A DNA stretch of 48,408 nt from Hypsibius dujardini (GCA_001579985.1 LRSR01002236.1:1-48408); one strand, 5' to 3'; shown: positions 1-12,080, numbered from the stretch's first letter. Notes: generated by a model not told the origin, from the sequence alone. Made by a program: numbers and translations.

Positions 1-246
1 ATTAAAAATAAATTGGTTTATTTTAATTTCAAAACAAAATGGGAATAAATATAATTTCAATTATTCTCGTAATCGAAAGTTCCTTAAAACGATTTAAAAT
101 GAATTTTATGCAGATTTATTATGATTATCATGATTATTATTTATGATTTAAAAGAAAATAGGAATTGTTACATTTTTCTTATTATCCAAAGCGAACAAAT
201 GTTTTACAGTTTAAATACTTTTTTAATATTAATAAACTTATAACCC

Positions 247-287
<41 letters not shown>

Positions 288-890
288 GACTGTCTGTTTA
301 TTTGTCTGTCGTTCGGTCTGCCTGCCTGTCCGCCCTGCCTGTCCAGAGGTACTCCCAAGTTTGCATATAACGACCTGCACATATCAAGTGAAGTTTGCTA
401 AGGTTTCATCAGACATAACTTACAAGGCATCAATTTTCCGGAAAAACCCATCCGGAACACGTGAACACAAACAGAAGGAACATCCACATTCTGGCCGGTT
501 CCGGGTGAGTAAAGCCAACATGTGTTTGTGGCTACAACACAGGAGCGACAGATTGTTCTGTGAGTCATACGCATCGTCTATGCGAGTTTTTGTCGCCTGA
601 CAATTATTATTGCTTATTTATGCGTCTCTCATTATTCCTCACGTTCCGCAGAAGGGTGAGTTGTTTCCGGACAACACATCCGAAATCCCCTAATAGGCCA
701 TCTGACATGAGCAGCAAACGTGTCTCATCAGGAGAGATGCGTGTCCGAGAATAAAAAAAATGGAAGTGTCCTGTGTGTGTAATTAGCTTTCCAGCCGCAG
801 GCGGACCGGATGTCGCCAGAGAACAAAAGCCTATTTACTTCACGGATGGCCGCACACCCAAAAAGTGCCAGGCTGAAGAGACACTTCGTT
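1..890. other. 5' flank without a supported gene
   Basis: AT-rich non-coding DNA upstream of the first gene. Apart from a TCTG simple repeat and the promoter region next to the first gene, I see no coding potential; the short open frames here are caused by the simple repeat or are isolated. Confidence 0.5.
246..342. repeat. (TCTG)n simple repeat
   Basis: About 11 TCTG units followed by degenerate CTGC/CTGT units. The same tetranucleotide on the other strand recurs at 11501-11581 and 17703-17838. Open frames over it read as CLSV repeats and are not genes. Confidence 0.95.
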
Positions 891-894
891 AACT

Positions 895-901
895 TATAAA
901 A
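895..901 (+). promoter_or_regulatory. TATA box of the first chitin-binding gene
   Basis: TATAAAA lies 68 bp before the ATG at 969, a distance that fits a transcription start near 925-930 and a 5' UTR of about 40 nt. Position and match are seen; function is inferred. Confidence 0.5.
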
Positions 902-968
902 CAAAGTAGACGATGTGTGGTTCGACTCATCCGCGCATCGTTTTTTTTCTTTTTGCCTCGCCTGAAAA

Positions 969-3900
969 ATGAGATTCATTATTTTTTCTTTGTTGGCGGC
1001 GGTCGTTGCGGTTTCTTTTGCCGCTTCTTCCAGCAAACAACGCTCCGGCCAAGGAGTCTCAGTCATGGACAACGCTTCCTCCTCTTCCTCCTCTTCCTCC
1101 GCGTCCGAATCCGATCAGGATGACGACCCCGACGCACTGGACGACAGTCTTCCCTTCCCTGTCCAGGTAATAGGCAAAAAACACTTAAGTTTTAAATTTT
1201 TTAAATTTTTTTAGAATTTTTTTTTCAATTTTAATTTTAGCTGATTAAAAACCCAATTAATTTTTTCATTTCATTTCTAGGTACCGAAGCGTATAATTCG
1301 GATCCTTCCTCCCATCAAGGGGTCCATTAGCAGGCCTGTCCAGCAGGTCGCCGCTGACAACAGTGGCAGTCAGGATCAAGACGCCGGGTCAGACGGTTCT
1401 CCGGCTGAAGCGAGGGTTCCTGCGGTGAGCGCTTATGGAAGCTCGAAACGTGTTTCCGCCGCATCGAAAAAGTCGTCCGGGATGCAAAGTCAACCGCAAT
1501 ACGCGCAGCAGTTATCGGCTGAGTCGTCGGAGCAGCGAGCTCAGGCAAACAGCGCCGGCGGATGTGGAGGTGCGATAATTGGATGAATTGAAAATTAATT
1601 TCACAATAAACCTAGATTAATTAAATATTAATCCAAAAGAAATGTTAGTGGAAATTAAACGAAGCTAAAAACTTATGATAAACTAAAATAAAAGAGAAAC
1701 GGCATCTTCTACACTAAAGATGAAACCATTAGTGCGCTTCAATTTCAGCTTCAACAAACTAATTTTGAAACCAAAATTAAAGGTCACGTGGTGCAAAACG
1801 TAAGCTACAAATCGAGGAAAACCATTTTTGTGATCACGGCTTTAAAAAGGTCAAGTCAGTTTTACGACATCAAACACCGAATTAGAATTTGGAACTTAAA
1901 CCGAACCAGAAGTTGCTAATTTCGGTTTAAGCTCGATGCAGTGAACTGAATAGAAGAGATCCTTTTCAGGCGTCTTTAAAAAATACACAAAAAGAAAGAA
2001 ACCGCTTTTCGATTTAATTTGAGGAAATTTAAATCAGCAATTTTCTCCGTAGGTGACGATTCAGTCGGTGGAGGTCCAGTGGAGACTGGAGTGATCTTCC
2101 CTCCGATCGTCGAAGGCGGCACGCCTCCACCGCAAGTCCCCGGTGTTTGGGACGCTCTGGACGTGTTACGCGGTCGAACTCGCATTCCCGATGAGGAACT
2201 GTCCGCGTTGGTGGCGGCAGCAAAACCCGGCGTGGACTATCCCGATATGGGTTGCATCCCGGACCAGGTCAGCTTCAACTGCGCCAATGTGAAGCAGCCT
2301 GGATACTACGCAGACACTGATTTCAAGTAAGTGAATTTTATCATTTCACTAAAATATTACATGTAATTTGTGCGACAAAAAATGTTCATAGATATAATAA
2401 AAAAATAAGTTACATCTTGCCTAAATTTAGTTTCAATTACAGTTTTTCACGTAGTATTACTCTTGACACGTTTATGTCTATATTTTTCTATAGTAACTAT
2501 AAAAAATTACTTTCAAGACGTCACCAGGATACTCAGTTATTCATAAGATATATTACTGATTGATGGAATGATTGAAATCCAAGAGCCAAATAATTTCCAG
2601 TAGTTTATTAGTACTCTGACTGTAGTACGAGACGAGTGGACCATCATCAAGGCGGATATCCTGATCGATGCTAATGAAGCCGCCATAATTAGAAATATCT
2701 TGTAACCGCTAGAATAATCCTTAATTAGTCCCGTGGTGTTCAATTTTATCTGTAATAAATCAAAAACAGCCACCCGTTCCATTATTCAACTTGACTCAAA
2801 CTAAAAAACGAAAAGGGTGGGACAAGGGTGGGACAAGGGTGGGATAATAGTGGTAGTCCATATTAATACTAATATTACACCACATTACTATTACATTACT
2901 AATACTAATACGCCACATTACTATTACGTTATCATTATTATTATACTACATTGCTATCACATTACTATTACTATTACTATTACTATTACAATACATTACT
3001 ATTACGTTATTATTACTAATACGTTACAATTACTATTACACTACATTACTTTCACATTAATATCACTAATACTATTACATTACATTACTATCACATTACT
3101 ATCATTATTACTCTTACACTACATTACTATTACGTTACTATTACTATTACTATTACTATTACTATTACAATACATAACTATTACGTTATTATTACTAATA
3201 CGTTACAATTACTATTACACTACATTACTTTCACATTACTATCACTATTACACTATTACACTACATTACTATTACGTTACTATTACTAATACACTACATT
3301 CCTATTATATTACTACGACATAACTGTTACTGTTATATCGCTTTCATTAAAATTGCAATTATTAATATTTTTATGCTGGTGCAATAAGTTTGAGATGGCG
3401 TTATCTTAAAATTAATAGGAACATCATTACATTATTAGTGTACTTGGTGATACGTCAGTCTTCAGGAAATTATTCACAAGTCGATTAGATTTCCATAACC
3501 GCCTATGACTACTATTATAACTAATTAGCATTTTTGGCGTATGCAGGTGCAAATTCTACAGACGATGTGACATCAACGGCGTCGAAACCAGTTATATTTG
3601 CCCTCAACAGACGGTGAGAAGCAACCTGTTTTTGTTTACCACGTTTTGTTTCCCTCTATTAACCGCCCCCGTTTTCGCAGCTGTTCAATCAAATCCTCCT
3701 CACCTGTGACTACTGGTACAACGTCGACTGTTCCAAGTGAGTCACCGATCAAATGACTGTGGCAGTTTCAAAATGACCGCAGATGTATCGCACGATCTAT
3801 TGAGTCGAAAAATAAAGAAAGCAAAACCATAAAAACTCTTAAAAAATTGAAACTAAAAAACATCAGACCTGAATAAGATCTTTCTTTAATTTTGCAGAAC

Positions 3901-4239
3901 GGAATAATCAATCAATAAATCAGGGTGTCTTTTCTTTGCTTAACTTTGCACAGCAAAATCAGAATAAATTCGCAGATATTAACGAATATTTGCAGATCCG
4001 CGCAGTTCCAGGACTACTCGAATTCTCGGTTGTACCACTCGGATTGGCTGTTCCTGGACACGCCCCCGGAGGTGGATGTGAGTGCGGTGGACGCGAGTCA
4101 ATTGGCGACTGTACAAGCGGCCAACGCGAAAAGAAGCCCCGGAGGTGTTGGACAGAGTTCCGGAAAACGCCGAAATGGATCGGGCGGACGTCGCGGAAAT
4201 AAAGCACCAAGACAACCAGCAGCCCAATCAAAGTACTAA
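969..4239 (+). CDS. Secreted chitin-binding (CBM14/peritrophin) protein, copy 1
   Basis: Six exons: 969-1166, 1281-1569, 2053-2326, 3547-3613, 3681-3736, 3996-4239; all junctions are GT/AG and phases agree, giving 375 residues. Exon 1 starts with a signal peptide (MRFIIFSLLAAVVAVSFAA) followed by a Ser/Asp-rich stretch. Exon 2 is Ser/Gln-rich. Exon 3 carries the PGVDYPDM segment that precedes single CBM14 domains in arthropod cuticle proteins, then the domain runs over exons 3-5 with cysteines in FNCANV, KCKFYRRCD, YICP and LLTCDYWYNVDCS. The last exon encodes a basic Gly/Arg-rich tail. Expected role: extracellular chitin binding in cuticle or gut lining. It is followed by a close paralogue in the same orientation. 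The family call is strong; the exact role is inferred. Confidence 0.88.
1570..2052 (+). other. Intron 2 of chitin-binding gene copy 1
   Basis: 483 bp, AT-rich, with no coding potential or recognisable element. Starts GTGCGA and ends CCGTAG. Confidence 0.6.
2815..3345. repeat. ATTACTATTAC low-complexity tract
   Basis: About 500 bp of ATTACT/ATTACA trinucleotide- and hexanucleotide-like repeats inside intron 3 of the first chitin-binding gene, preceded by three GGGTGGGACAA units. The 168-codon open frame across it is an artefact of the repeat (Ile/Thr/Tyr/Leu only). Confidence 0.9.
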
Positions 4240-4803
4240 TTCACATTAAAAGAGCCATTTTACAGTTCAATAAGTTTTTCCTTAAGAACTACGTAGATGA
4301 TTTTTACAGTGTGAAAAAATTTCATACGAAATTAAAACACGACTGGAAAATGAGATTGGATATCTCGATTTCAAAGATAACAATAATTAAAAGTTTCGAT
4401 TTTTGAAGCTTCAAAGCAGTCTACATTTAAAATGTCGAATTTATCAGCAATTAAATTTAACTTTATGATCAAATATCTGATTGACAGCAGCAGAACCATC
4501 AATCAAACACCAAATCCTTGCTAAATCCCGCAGCTTATTTTGCTAAGAGCAAAACAGAGCAATCAAGCGTTAGAATTCCGCTTAAACTTTTCTCTCAGTT
4601 TCGATTCCGTTTTGCGATCAATCAGTCAATCAAAACGGTGCATGTTTAATGGTGTACGGCGTAGCAGCACCAAATTACCGAGACTCTAGAGTATTATAAA
4701 TTTTACAGGTTAATGAAAAGTTCTGATATAAAATCTTTTCACTCATCATTTTTTCGCGCGGAATCGATGAAATTTTTAGCTTTTTTTAAATTCAAGTGCT
4801 AGA
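4240..4803. other. Spacer between the two chitin-binding genes
   Basis: 3' UTR and intergenic DNA of copy 1 and upstream region of copy 2. AT-rich, no open frame of interest. Confidence 0.5.
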
Positions 4804-6632
4804 ATGCTTGTTGTTTGTTTTCTTTTCACGATGAGCACCAGGTCTTTGCGAAAATTCACATTGATCAAGTTTTTGCATCTGTCTTCAAGAGAATGAAAAT
4901 CGAATCGGGATAAAAAAAACACATTTTTTACTTTACGATTGATTTAATAAAAAATCGCAACTTTTCACTTTAGCGTATTTCTTATAATTAGATCGAGTTA
5001 AAATTATTCTATGTCGCACATGATTTGATTTGTGTGTTAGACGAACCCGAACGTCAGCGCAGGGAGTGGAATTGGCGAGTGCGCAAGCATCCAGCGACAC
5101 AATTCGTGTGTTGCCACAAGTGAAGCCCGTCGCTGCTGCTTACATCGGGGCGGAGCAAGATCAGGACGCCGTTGATAACTCACCTTCCGTCCCAATTGCT
5201 CCAATGGTCACCAGCAATGGAGGTCGCCGTCGTCATGCCTCGAAAAAGAGCTCCTCCTCCTCCTCCTCCTCCTCCAACATCCAAGTCAGTCAAGTGTCCC
5301 AATAACCTGAAAATTTAAAACTAAACTAAACAAACGAACGAACTAACGGAAATAAGTTTTACGAGCTTGTACCTTTTTTTTTTAAATATTTATTTTCTAA
5401 TACCCAGTAACTAATAAATTTCGGTTTAATATTAAACATTAATTGATTTAATGTTAGTTTCATATGGAATAGTTTTTAGCAGCTTGCAATTTTTCTGAAC
5501 TCGTAAGTTTTTCAGTTTAGATTTTCTGAAATCGGAACACAAAAAAAGCATTTTTTGGTTTCGGTTTTAGTTCTTTATGGAAGTTTTTATCGTTTTCTCA
5601 ACAGGAACAGCAACCTCAGTCGCAAGACCAACGAGCTCGGCCGTCTAATTCGGGCGTGAACGGAGACGGTGGCGCCATAGGAGGAACCGCAGTGGAGACT
5701 GGAGTCGTCTACCCGCCCATCGTCCAAGGTGGCGTCGCTCCACCGCAAGTACCCGGAGTTTGGGACGCCCTCGACGTGTTACGCGGTCGACCTCGCATTC
5801 CCGATGAAGAACTGTCCGCATTAGTGGCGGCAGCAAAACCCGGAGTGGATTATCCCGATATGGGCGACATCCCGGATCAGATCAGCTTCAACTGCGCCAA
5901 TGTAAAACAAGCTGGATATTACGCAGACACGGATTTCAAGTACGTCAATTTCATCAAAATTATTCTTTTACATACCGAATTTTCATGCACACGCTCAGAT
6001 GATGATACGATTGAAGTGACGAAAAAAAGACGTGTTTCGGGAATTAACGCTTGTTACATATTGCCTCACACTTTCACTTGCAATTACAACTGCCGATTAA
6101 TTATAAATAAATCAATGAATTTTCTAATTAATTATTCTGTTGCAGGTGTAAATTCTACAGACGATGTGACATCAACGGCGTCGAGACTAGTTACATCTGC
6201 CCACATCAAACGGTGAGCAGACTCGCGATTTCCGCTGACCCGTTTTTTTATTTTATTACAATTTTTTTTTGTCATGTGACTTGTAGCTGTTCAATCAAAT
6301 TCTCCTCACCTGCGACTACTGGTACAACGTCGACTGCTCCAAGTGAGTCACACATTGCCTGTGAGGGATAACTCAATAAATGAATGAGGATAAATATTCG
6401 CAGATCCGCCCAGTTCCAGGACTACTCGAATTCTCGGCTGTACCACTCGGATTGGCTGTTCCTGGACACGCCCCCGGATGTGGATGTAACCACGGTGGAC
6501 GCTGGTCAACTGGCTGCTGTGCAGGCGGCCAATGCCAAAACCAGCGCCGGACGTGCTCGGAAAAGTTCTGGGAAAAAGAGACAAAATGGCAACCGAGCAA
6601 ATGCGCCCCGACAACCGGCTCAGCGATATTAG
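4804..6632 (+). CDS. Secreted chitin-binding (CBM14/peritrophin) protein, copy 2
   Basis: Tandem paralogue of the gene before it. Well supported exons: 5041-5284 (Ala/Gln- and poly-Ser-rich), 5605-5939, 6146-6212, 6287-6342, 6404-6632. The last four match copy 1 exon for exon, including the VWDALDVLRGR segment, PGVDYPDM and the full CBM14 cysteine set; splice phases are identical. The first exon is uncertain. I propose 4804-4841 (MLVVCFLFTMST, hydrophobic), which gives the required phase 2 and a 322-residue protein, but its donor is the weak GTCTTT; the true signal-peptide exon could lie elsewhere in 4240-5040. Copy 2 has a shorter spacer than copy 1. It probably serves the same cuticle or matrix role. 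Confidence 0.75.
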
Positions 6633-7107
6633 CTCCTCCCACTAAAAGTCTCTAATTTTTTCGCATTTCCAACCCAATCGCTGCTCACCTCGTTCATTAT
6701 GGAAATGTTCTATTGCCATCAAGAGCAGTTCAGACGTGAGAAAGAAGAGACAGCCAGGACGTACGAAAAGTTAAAAGTTGAAAAATAAAATAATTCCAAT
6801 TCTTTAAATTTTTGTTTTCCAGAAGAAAAAAAACTGATTAGATTTTCTGTTCTGTTTTCCAGTTTCTGTTGTGCGGGACTTTGCTTTTTGGGTCTTTTTG
6901 GATGCTTGGTTTCTTAATATCAAATCCTTTACGGAAATCTCGACTGTTTGTGTTCCGCCTTATCAAATTGAGAGTTGGTTGAAATTCCCGCAGACGTCCA
7001 TCGTTTAATTTTAGGGAATGGTTTCTTGCGTGCAGACGTCTGAGCGTATGCTCGAAAGCGCATGTTCTACGCCGTAAAAGGGTCACGTAGGACTCCTCCG
7101 GAGTTTT

Positions 7108-7259
7108 ATTACTGTACTGCCGCGTTAGTTTCACGCATTAGAAATAGACCCACCGTAAACTAAGACCTATGGATCCGCGCATGAGCTTACGTGCACCACG
7201 GGCTAGGATAAAGAAGTAATGCTCTTGCAGGGCGCGAAGCTATCGCGGCAGTACAGTAA
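7108..7259. repeat. Hairpin with 17-bp perfect arms
   Basis: The left arm contains TACTGTACTGCCGCG and the right arm its exact reverse complement, about 120 bp apart. Probably a small foldback or MITE remnant. Confidence 0.6.
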
Positions 7260-7474
7260 TTCACAGTTCTCACCCACGTCAATTGAACGCCTAGCCTGGA
7301 ATTACAGCGCTGTAACGGCCATGACCATTCAGTACGCCTCCAAAGAGGGCGCGTAATGTCCCTTTAGAGTCTTCTCTCCACTGATGATCAATTAACTGAC
7401 TTGATAATCGAAGAGCTTAATCTCAGAGGCGTCGTCTTTAATTTCAATTTATTACTTAACAACACTTATTGGGT

Positions 7475-7796
7475 TGAGTCCCGACCCATCCGTGGTACTT
7501 TTTGGACCTCACCAGTAATCAGATCCAATCAAATTTGAACCGTGAAAGCAATTACGGGTTTTTTCTTTCCATTTCGGTGTAGCGATTACGACAGCTTATT
7601 TTTGCTTAGAAATGTTAAAGAATAACGCATAAAAACGAGACCAATCAATGAATCGACCGCAGAAAAGAAGGATTAAACTTGTCATTGTGAATTGCTTACG
7701 CAATCAATCAATCAGAATATGCGGTCTTGTGGTTCGCACATCTTTGCAATCAATCAAAACGATGACGTAGGCACCACAGATGGGTCGGGTCGCGAC
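7475..7796. repeat. Inverted repeat, probable MITE
   Basis: GAGTCCCGACCCATCCGTGG near 7475 is mirrored near 7772 by the near-complement with CACAGATGGGTCGGG. The 280 bp between are AT-rich and contain ATCAATCA runs but no coding region. Confidence 0.5.
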
Positions 7797-7813
7797 TCCG
7801 CCCACTCGAACAT

Positions 7814-8080
7814 TCACTGGTAATGCATCCCCATACTTTGCGATTTGTAGGTCAGCTCTCTCCTCTCCATAGTTGTCACCCTATTGACCGCTGCTAAGTA
7901 TTCCTTCGGCGTTGATGGGCTCATCATGTGAACTTCTTTAAACACCGAGGGTAGCCAAGTTCTGTCCATTAGTCGTTTGGCTTTCTCCTTCATTGTAAAA
8001 ATCTTTCTAGATTTTTTTAATATGTCGAAGCAATGCATTATGTCGTCGTGATACTCTCGCACTGTTTCATGGTTTGCCAT
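7814..8080 (-). mobile_element. Fossil fragment of an LTR-retroelement gag gene
   Basis: A minus-strand frame of 88 residues resembles the capsid part of arthropod Ty3/gypsy-type gag: HETVREYHDDIMHCFD, then KEKAKRLMDRTWLPSVFKEV, then STPKEYLAAVNRV. Only this piece is recognisable; no protease, polymerase or clear LTRs were found beside it. It is a relic. Confidence 0.55.
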
Positions 8081-8094
8081 GTGGTTGTTATTTA

Positions 8095-8511
8095 GCCGCC
8101 TTTGTATGTACAGTAAGTACCCTGGCGCTGGGGACTTTACTTTCCCATTCCCTGAAGCGTCAGATTGGCACGTTGAATTATTATTGTCTTACTTTATTCA
8201 GCCGCCTTTGTATGTATAGTAAGTACCCTGGCGCTGGGGACTTTACTTTCCCATTCCCTGAGGCGTCAGATTGGCACGTTGAATTATTATTGTTTTACTT
8301 TATTCAGCCGCCTTTGTATGTATAGTAAGTACCCTGGCGCTGGGGACTTTACTTTCTCATTCCCTGAGGCGTCAGATTGGCACGTTGAATTATTATTGTT
8401 TTACTTTATTCAGCCGCCTTTGTATGTACAGTAAGTACCCTGGCGCTGGGGACTTTACTTTCCCATTCCCTGAGGCGTCAGATTGGCACGTTGAATTATT
8501 ATTGTTTTACT
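8095..8511. repeat. 106-bp tandem repeat, about 3.9 copies
   Basis: Units begin with GCCGCCTTTGTATGTA at 8095, 8201, 8307 and 8413, exactly 106 bp apart, and differ by only a few bases. The unit contains AGTAAGTACCCTGGCGCTGG. It abuts the gag relic and may be derived from that element. Confidence 0.95.
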
Positions 8512-8519
8512 TGGGAGCG

Positions 8520-9770
8520 CGTAGTTCTCCTGAACGAGTGCTGTGATTTCATAAGCTCGTAATTACCACTTTCCTAGGCGTTGATTCTAGAATCCATGCA
8601 ATATTGTATATTATGTTTAGCACAACATAGCGCGCATAAATAAACTTTTGAAACACTGAAATTAAGAAAGAACCAATCTTTCGTCTCTCAATTTCACAAT
8701 TCGTTACCTTACCTCCGCAGCCATATTTCCCTCAAATTTCAACCAGCTACCGAAGTGACCTTCTGTCAGGGACAGTTTTTCATCTGAATTGGCTATATAG
8801 TTCTGGCAAAGAGTCTGGAACTCTCAAAAACTTACACGATTGCCGATCTAAAAGCCAGTTCCGTACGCGTTATCCCGCGTTGCAGTCCCGATATAGTCGC
8901 AACTGTTTCGAAACGAATTTGTTGGGGTTTGCGCCGGGCGACCCGACAAGAGTGTAAAGGGTAGCAAGTGGAAGTTTAATAGCAGTGAAGACTAAAAGGG
9001 AAGTAAAAACTTCCAGAGAGAACTTTAGACAGGACTTTTTATAATCCGCTAAGAAAGTATCTATTATGTAAGGTGGTCAGCTCGCTGAAAAATTCTCATA
9101 ATAGTCTCAAATATGCGTTATAAAATAGTTATATAAATAGCTATATATTATTAAACTTGTATTGTGCCAATGCTTCTCCGGCAACCTCCCGTGACATGGC
9201 ACTGAGTGCACCTCCAAATGGAACAGATGATATATATTTATTATCTTCGCTGCAAATTGGCTGAGCAGGGACCAAACATTTTGCTCAAAGTTGAATTTAT
9301 ATGGCACGTGGATTGTATGTAGACTAAAACGCCGAAATCAACATAGCAGGAACGTAGCAGACATGTTTGTGCGGGATCAGGCTCTCTCGCCTGATCCCGC
9401 CCATACATGTCGAGCGAATACAATTTTCCAAAAATAAATCTGAATAATCTGGAGCTTAATCTCTTCAAGAGCGTTCTGTAGTAATATTATTCATTTTCCG
9501 AATTGTCATTACGCTGTCATTAAAAGATTATTGATCGAATAGAGCATGTGGCCAAAGATTTTTCCACCTTCGAACGAGATGCTGAAGTACTTAACTAATC
9601 TTTTCTCCCCAAGCGTCCACGTACTTCCTCAGAATGAATCTCCTCTTCCCTGTTAAAGTTGTTCCATCTTTGGATTGAAATTTTTTGCGTCCCGGGCAAG
9701 CCAAAACATGAAAGGGTTCCCATGACTTAATTAATGTCATATTTTTTCTAGAGTTCTCTCTATGCAATCA
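8520..9770. other. Intergenic DNA upstream of the GPCR
   Basis: No supported gene or RNA. A poly(A)-like AATAAA occurs near 8639, and short open frames show no recognised family. Contains an inverted CTCTCGCCTGATCCCGC-type pair near 9370-9400. Confidence 0.4.
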
Positions 9771-9772
9771 GG

Positions 9773-11374
9773 ATGCAAAATCTGCAGATCGTCTGGCGTA
9801 ATCATACAAATGTCTCGTCCGACCGAAGCAACGCCAACCTTACTTTCGTCGTCGATGAAATAATTGCCAAATGGTCTTTCGAGTCAGTATTCTCACTGAT
9901 CCTCGCCGTAACAGGTGCCGCAACAAACGGTACTGTCCTTCTTGCCTTTGTCATTGATCGAAGGCTCCGCACACCATTCAACTGTCTCGTCCTCCACCTC
10001 ATCTTCCTGGATCTGCTGCAATCTCTCACACAAAATCCCCTGACAGTGGCTGCCACTCTTTATAACGGGCGATGGGTCCTCGGCAATCGGGTCTGTGACT
10101 TTTACCTCTTAACGCAAGCTCTGCTCAATGCCGCCGTGATAAACACCCATGCCTTGATTGGGCTCAATCGGGCTTGGTCCATCCTCCACTGCCAGTCGTA
10201 TCGGCTGCGGAATTCCCGACGGTTTGTATGGGATCCTCTGCTTTTGAAACCTCCTTTTCGGTTTATTAATTTCGAATTTTCAGAGTTTCGATTTTGGCGC
10301 ATGAATTAAACAGTACGAATTTAGTGAAACCAACTTCTAATTTTTTTTTTGGTTTTTGGCACATAAATTAAACAGTTCGAATTTAGTGAAACCAACATAA
10401 TTTTTTTTTAATTTCGGCCCAAATTGAATGGGGAAGTATAAATGCAGGCTTGAATTCCCATCGGTTTAACCTAACGACGGCACCTCCGATCAGGTTAAAA
10501 TCTTAAATTTTACCCTGAAAAGGATTTAACTTTGACGTTCACGCCAAGATTTGGGTTGAAGTCAACATTAGCTGGATAAATTTAAAATTTGAAGTTCAAA
10601 TTCGGTTAACGTTCAAAATAAAAATGAACAATTATACTCAAAAACAAAAATATTTCTAGCTAGAAACGCTAAAAAAAGCTGGTTCCGCGAAATATATTTC
10701 TGCACGTCACATTAAAATTCCATTCCTCGGTAACGTTAAAGCCTAGACCTTCTTTAAAACGCCCTGCAATTCATAGATTAGCGCTGCAGTTAAGCGCTGG
10801 ACTCTGGCTCTACATTTTCACCATTTACGGGCCTTTTTGGCTGCTCGATGCGGTTTTCTATCGAAAACCTGTCACTTCCGTCGGCTGCATAATTAACAGC
10901 GCGGCTCTGCCTGTCTACAGCTTCCTCGTCACTCTGATTTTCTTCACGTTTCCGGTCTTCGCGATTTTGGCGGCATTCGCCACAGTTTTTGTGCAGAAAA
11001 GTGTTCGTCGACGAAGATGGGCCCGTAAAAAATCCGCCATATCTCCTGCAGTGAACCTCCAAGGTGATGTTAGAGCTGAGACTGAGGCGCAGATTCAACG
11101 GCAGAAAAAGCGAACCAGGCGCTATCGAATTTTGCTCTTCCTGACCGGAAGCGTTACCGTGTGTTACCTTCCGCGAACGGTGTCTGTTTTGATTAAGTAT
11201 TTCGCTCCGGATTACTGGAATCCTGGGGTGCACAGGATCACCGGAATTGTGTACGTCTTTCAGGTCGTTGTTGATCCCGTTCTCTTTACATTGACCCTGG
11301 AAAACGTGCGCTCAGTTGTAGTGCGGATATTGAGGTGCCGAGCGGTAGTTGCACCCCAACTGGGAATGAACTGA
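9773..11374 (+). CDS. Divergent class A (rhodopsin-type) GPCR
   Basis: Two exons, 9773-10221 and 10777-11374, about 348 residues. The donor is GTTTGT (phase 2, joining to ...SRR-LALQLSAGLW); an alternative GTATGG donor with the acceptor before 10790 would give ...SRRF-LSAGLW. Seven membrane segments are visible. Class A landmarks: Asn in TM1 (ATNGTVLLAF), Asp in TM2 (LIFLDLLQ), the TM3 Cys (NRVCDFY) and an extracellular-loop Cys (TSVGCIIN), and CYLP in TM6. The DRY motif is NRA (GLNRAWS), and NPxxY is replaced by DPVLF. The N-terminus has three N-glycosylation sequons. The third loop is long and basic, a G-protein-coupling feature. The ligand is unknown; overall look is aminergic-like but very diverged. 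Confidence 0.85.
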
Positions 11375-11500
11375 ACGCTTTGGGCTAGTTGAGGAGTTAA
11401 TGATACTAATTTTTTAGATCACCACAATAAATCGCCAAAAATGAATAAACTGAAGAAGATCGGTAGGCGTGCCATTAAACCTAACAGTATTAACAAACAC

Positions 11501-11524
11501 GCAGACAGACAGACAAACAAACAC

Positions 11525-11579
<55 letters not shown>

Positions 11580-11581
11580 GT
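11501..11581. repeat. (GACA)n simple repeat
   Basis: About 16 GACA units, partly AAAC-interrupted at the left. Located just 3' of the GPCR. Confidence 0.95.
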
Positions 11582-12000
11582 CAAGTCGTGCCTCACCGGA
11601 TCTAAGGTAAGTAGTGGCCTTTTCTTAAAGCGAACTTGCACGTCTTGTTGCACTGCGCTTTGGAATAAAAATATCCGGATTGAGGTTCCACCAGCGAGAA
11701 TGTGCGACATGGTAGTCGTGGAGTTGCCTAAAAGCGAAACAAAAAGTCTTTAACGCTTTCTTTTTCGCCAAGATACATATGATAGAGTATGATTAATTTC
11801 GGAGGTGGCGCTTCAGAAGTGTAACATCACGGGAGGCCACCTTGAATAATGCTAATAGCTACTAACTAGTTAACTAAACAGTAGCTGAATTAATAAATAC
11901 TTAGTTAAATTGTAGCTCCATCGCAGTTAACTAATTGTGTTAACTAATTGTGTCTATTATATATAATGGCACACATAAAAACGTCACAGGATTGTGCCTG

Positions 12001-12080
12001 TAGGCACATGTAGGCACATGTAGGCACATGTAGGCACATGTAGGCACATGTAGGCACATGTAGGCACATGTAGGCACATG
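12001..12080. repeat. Decamer array, eight perfect TAGGCACATG units
   Basis: Eight exact copies of TAGGCACATG with no mismatch, preceded by a partial mirror (GTGCCTG). Perfect identity indicates recent expansion or active slippage. Confidence 0.97.

Larger units (their letters stand above)
6640..7810. other. Gene-free stretch with two short inverted repeats
   Basis: No gene is supported. A 98-codon minus-strand frame at 6838-7134 shows no family I recognise. Two hairpin-forming pairs lie here (7108-7259 and 7475-7796) and suggest old insertions. Confidence 0.4.

Noticed and set aside
2817-3323. 168-codon open frame.
   Set aside because: Low-complexity ATTACTATTAC repeat inside an intron; it has no domain-like composition.
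8512-8960. Possible LTR next to the gag relic.
   Set aside because: No TG...CA pair with target duplication and no second copy could be found in the window.
12001-12080. CRISPR-like array (also 16206-16573 and 8095-8511).
   Set aside because: Units are contiguous, with no variable spacers, and the genome is eukaryotic; these are tandem repeats.
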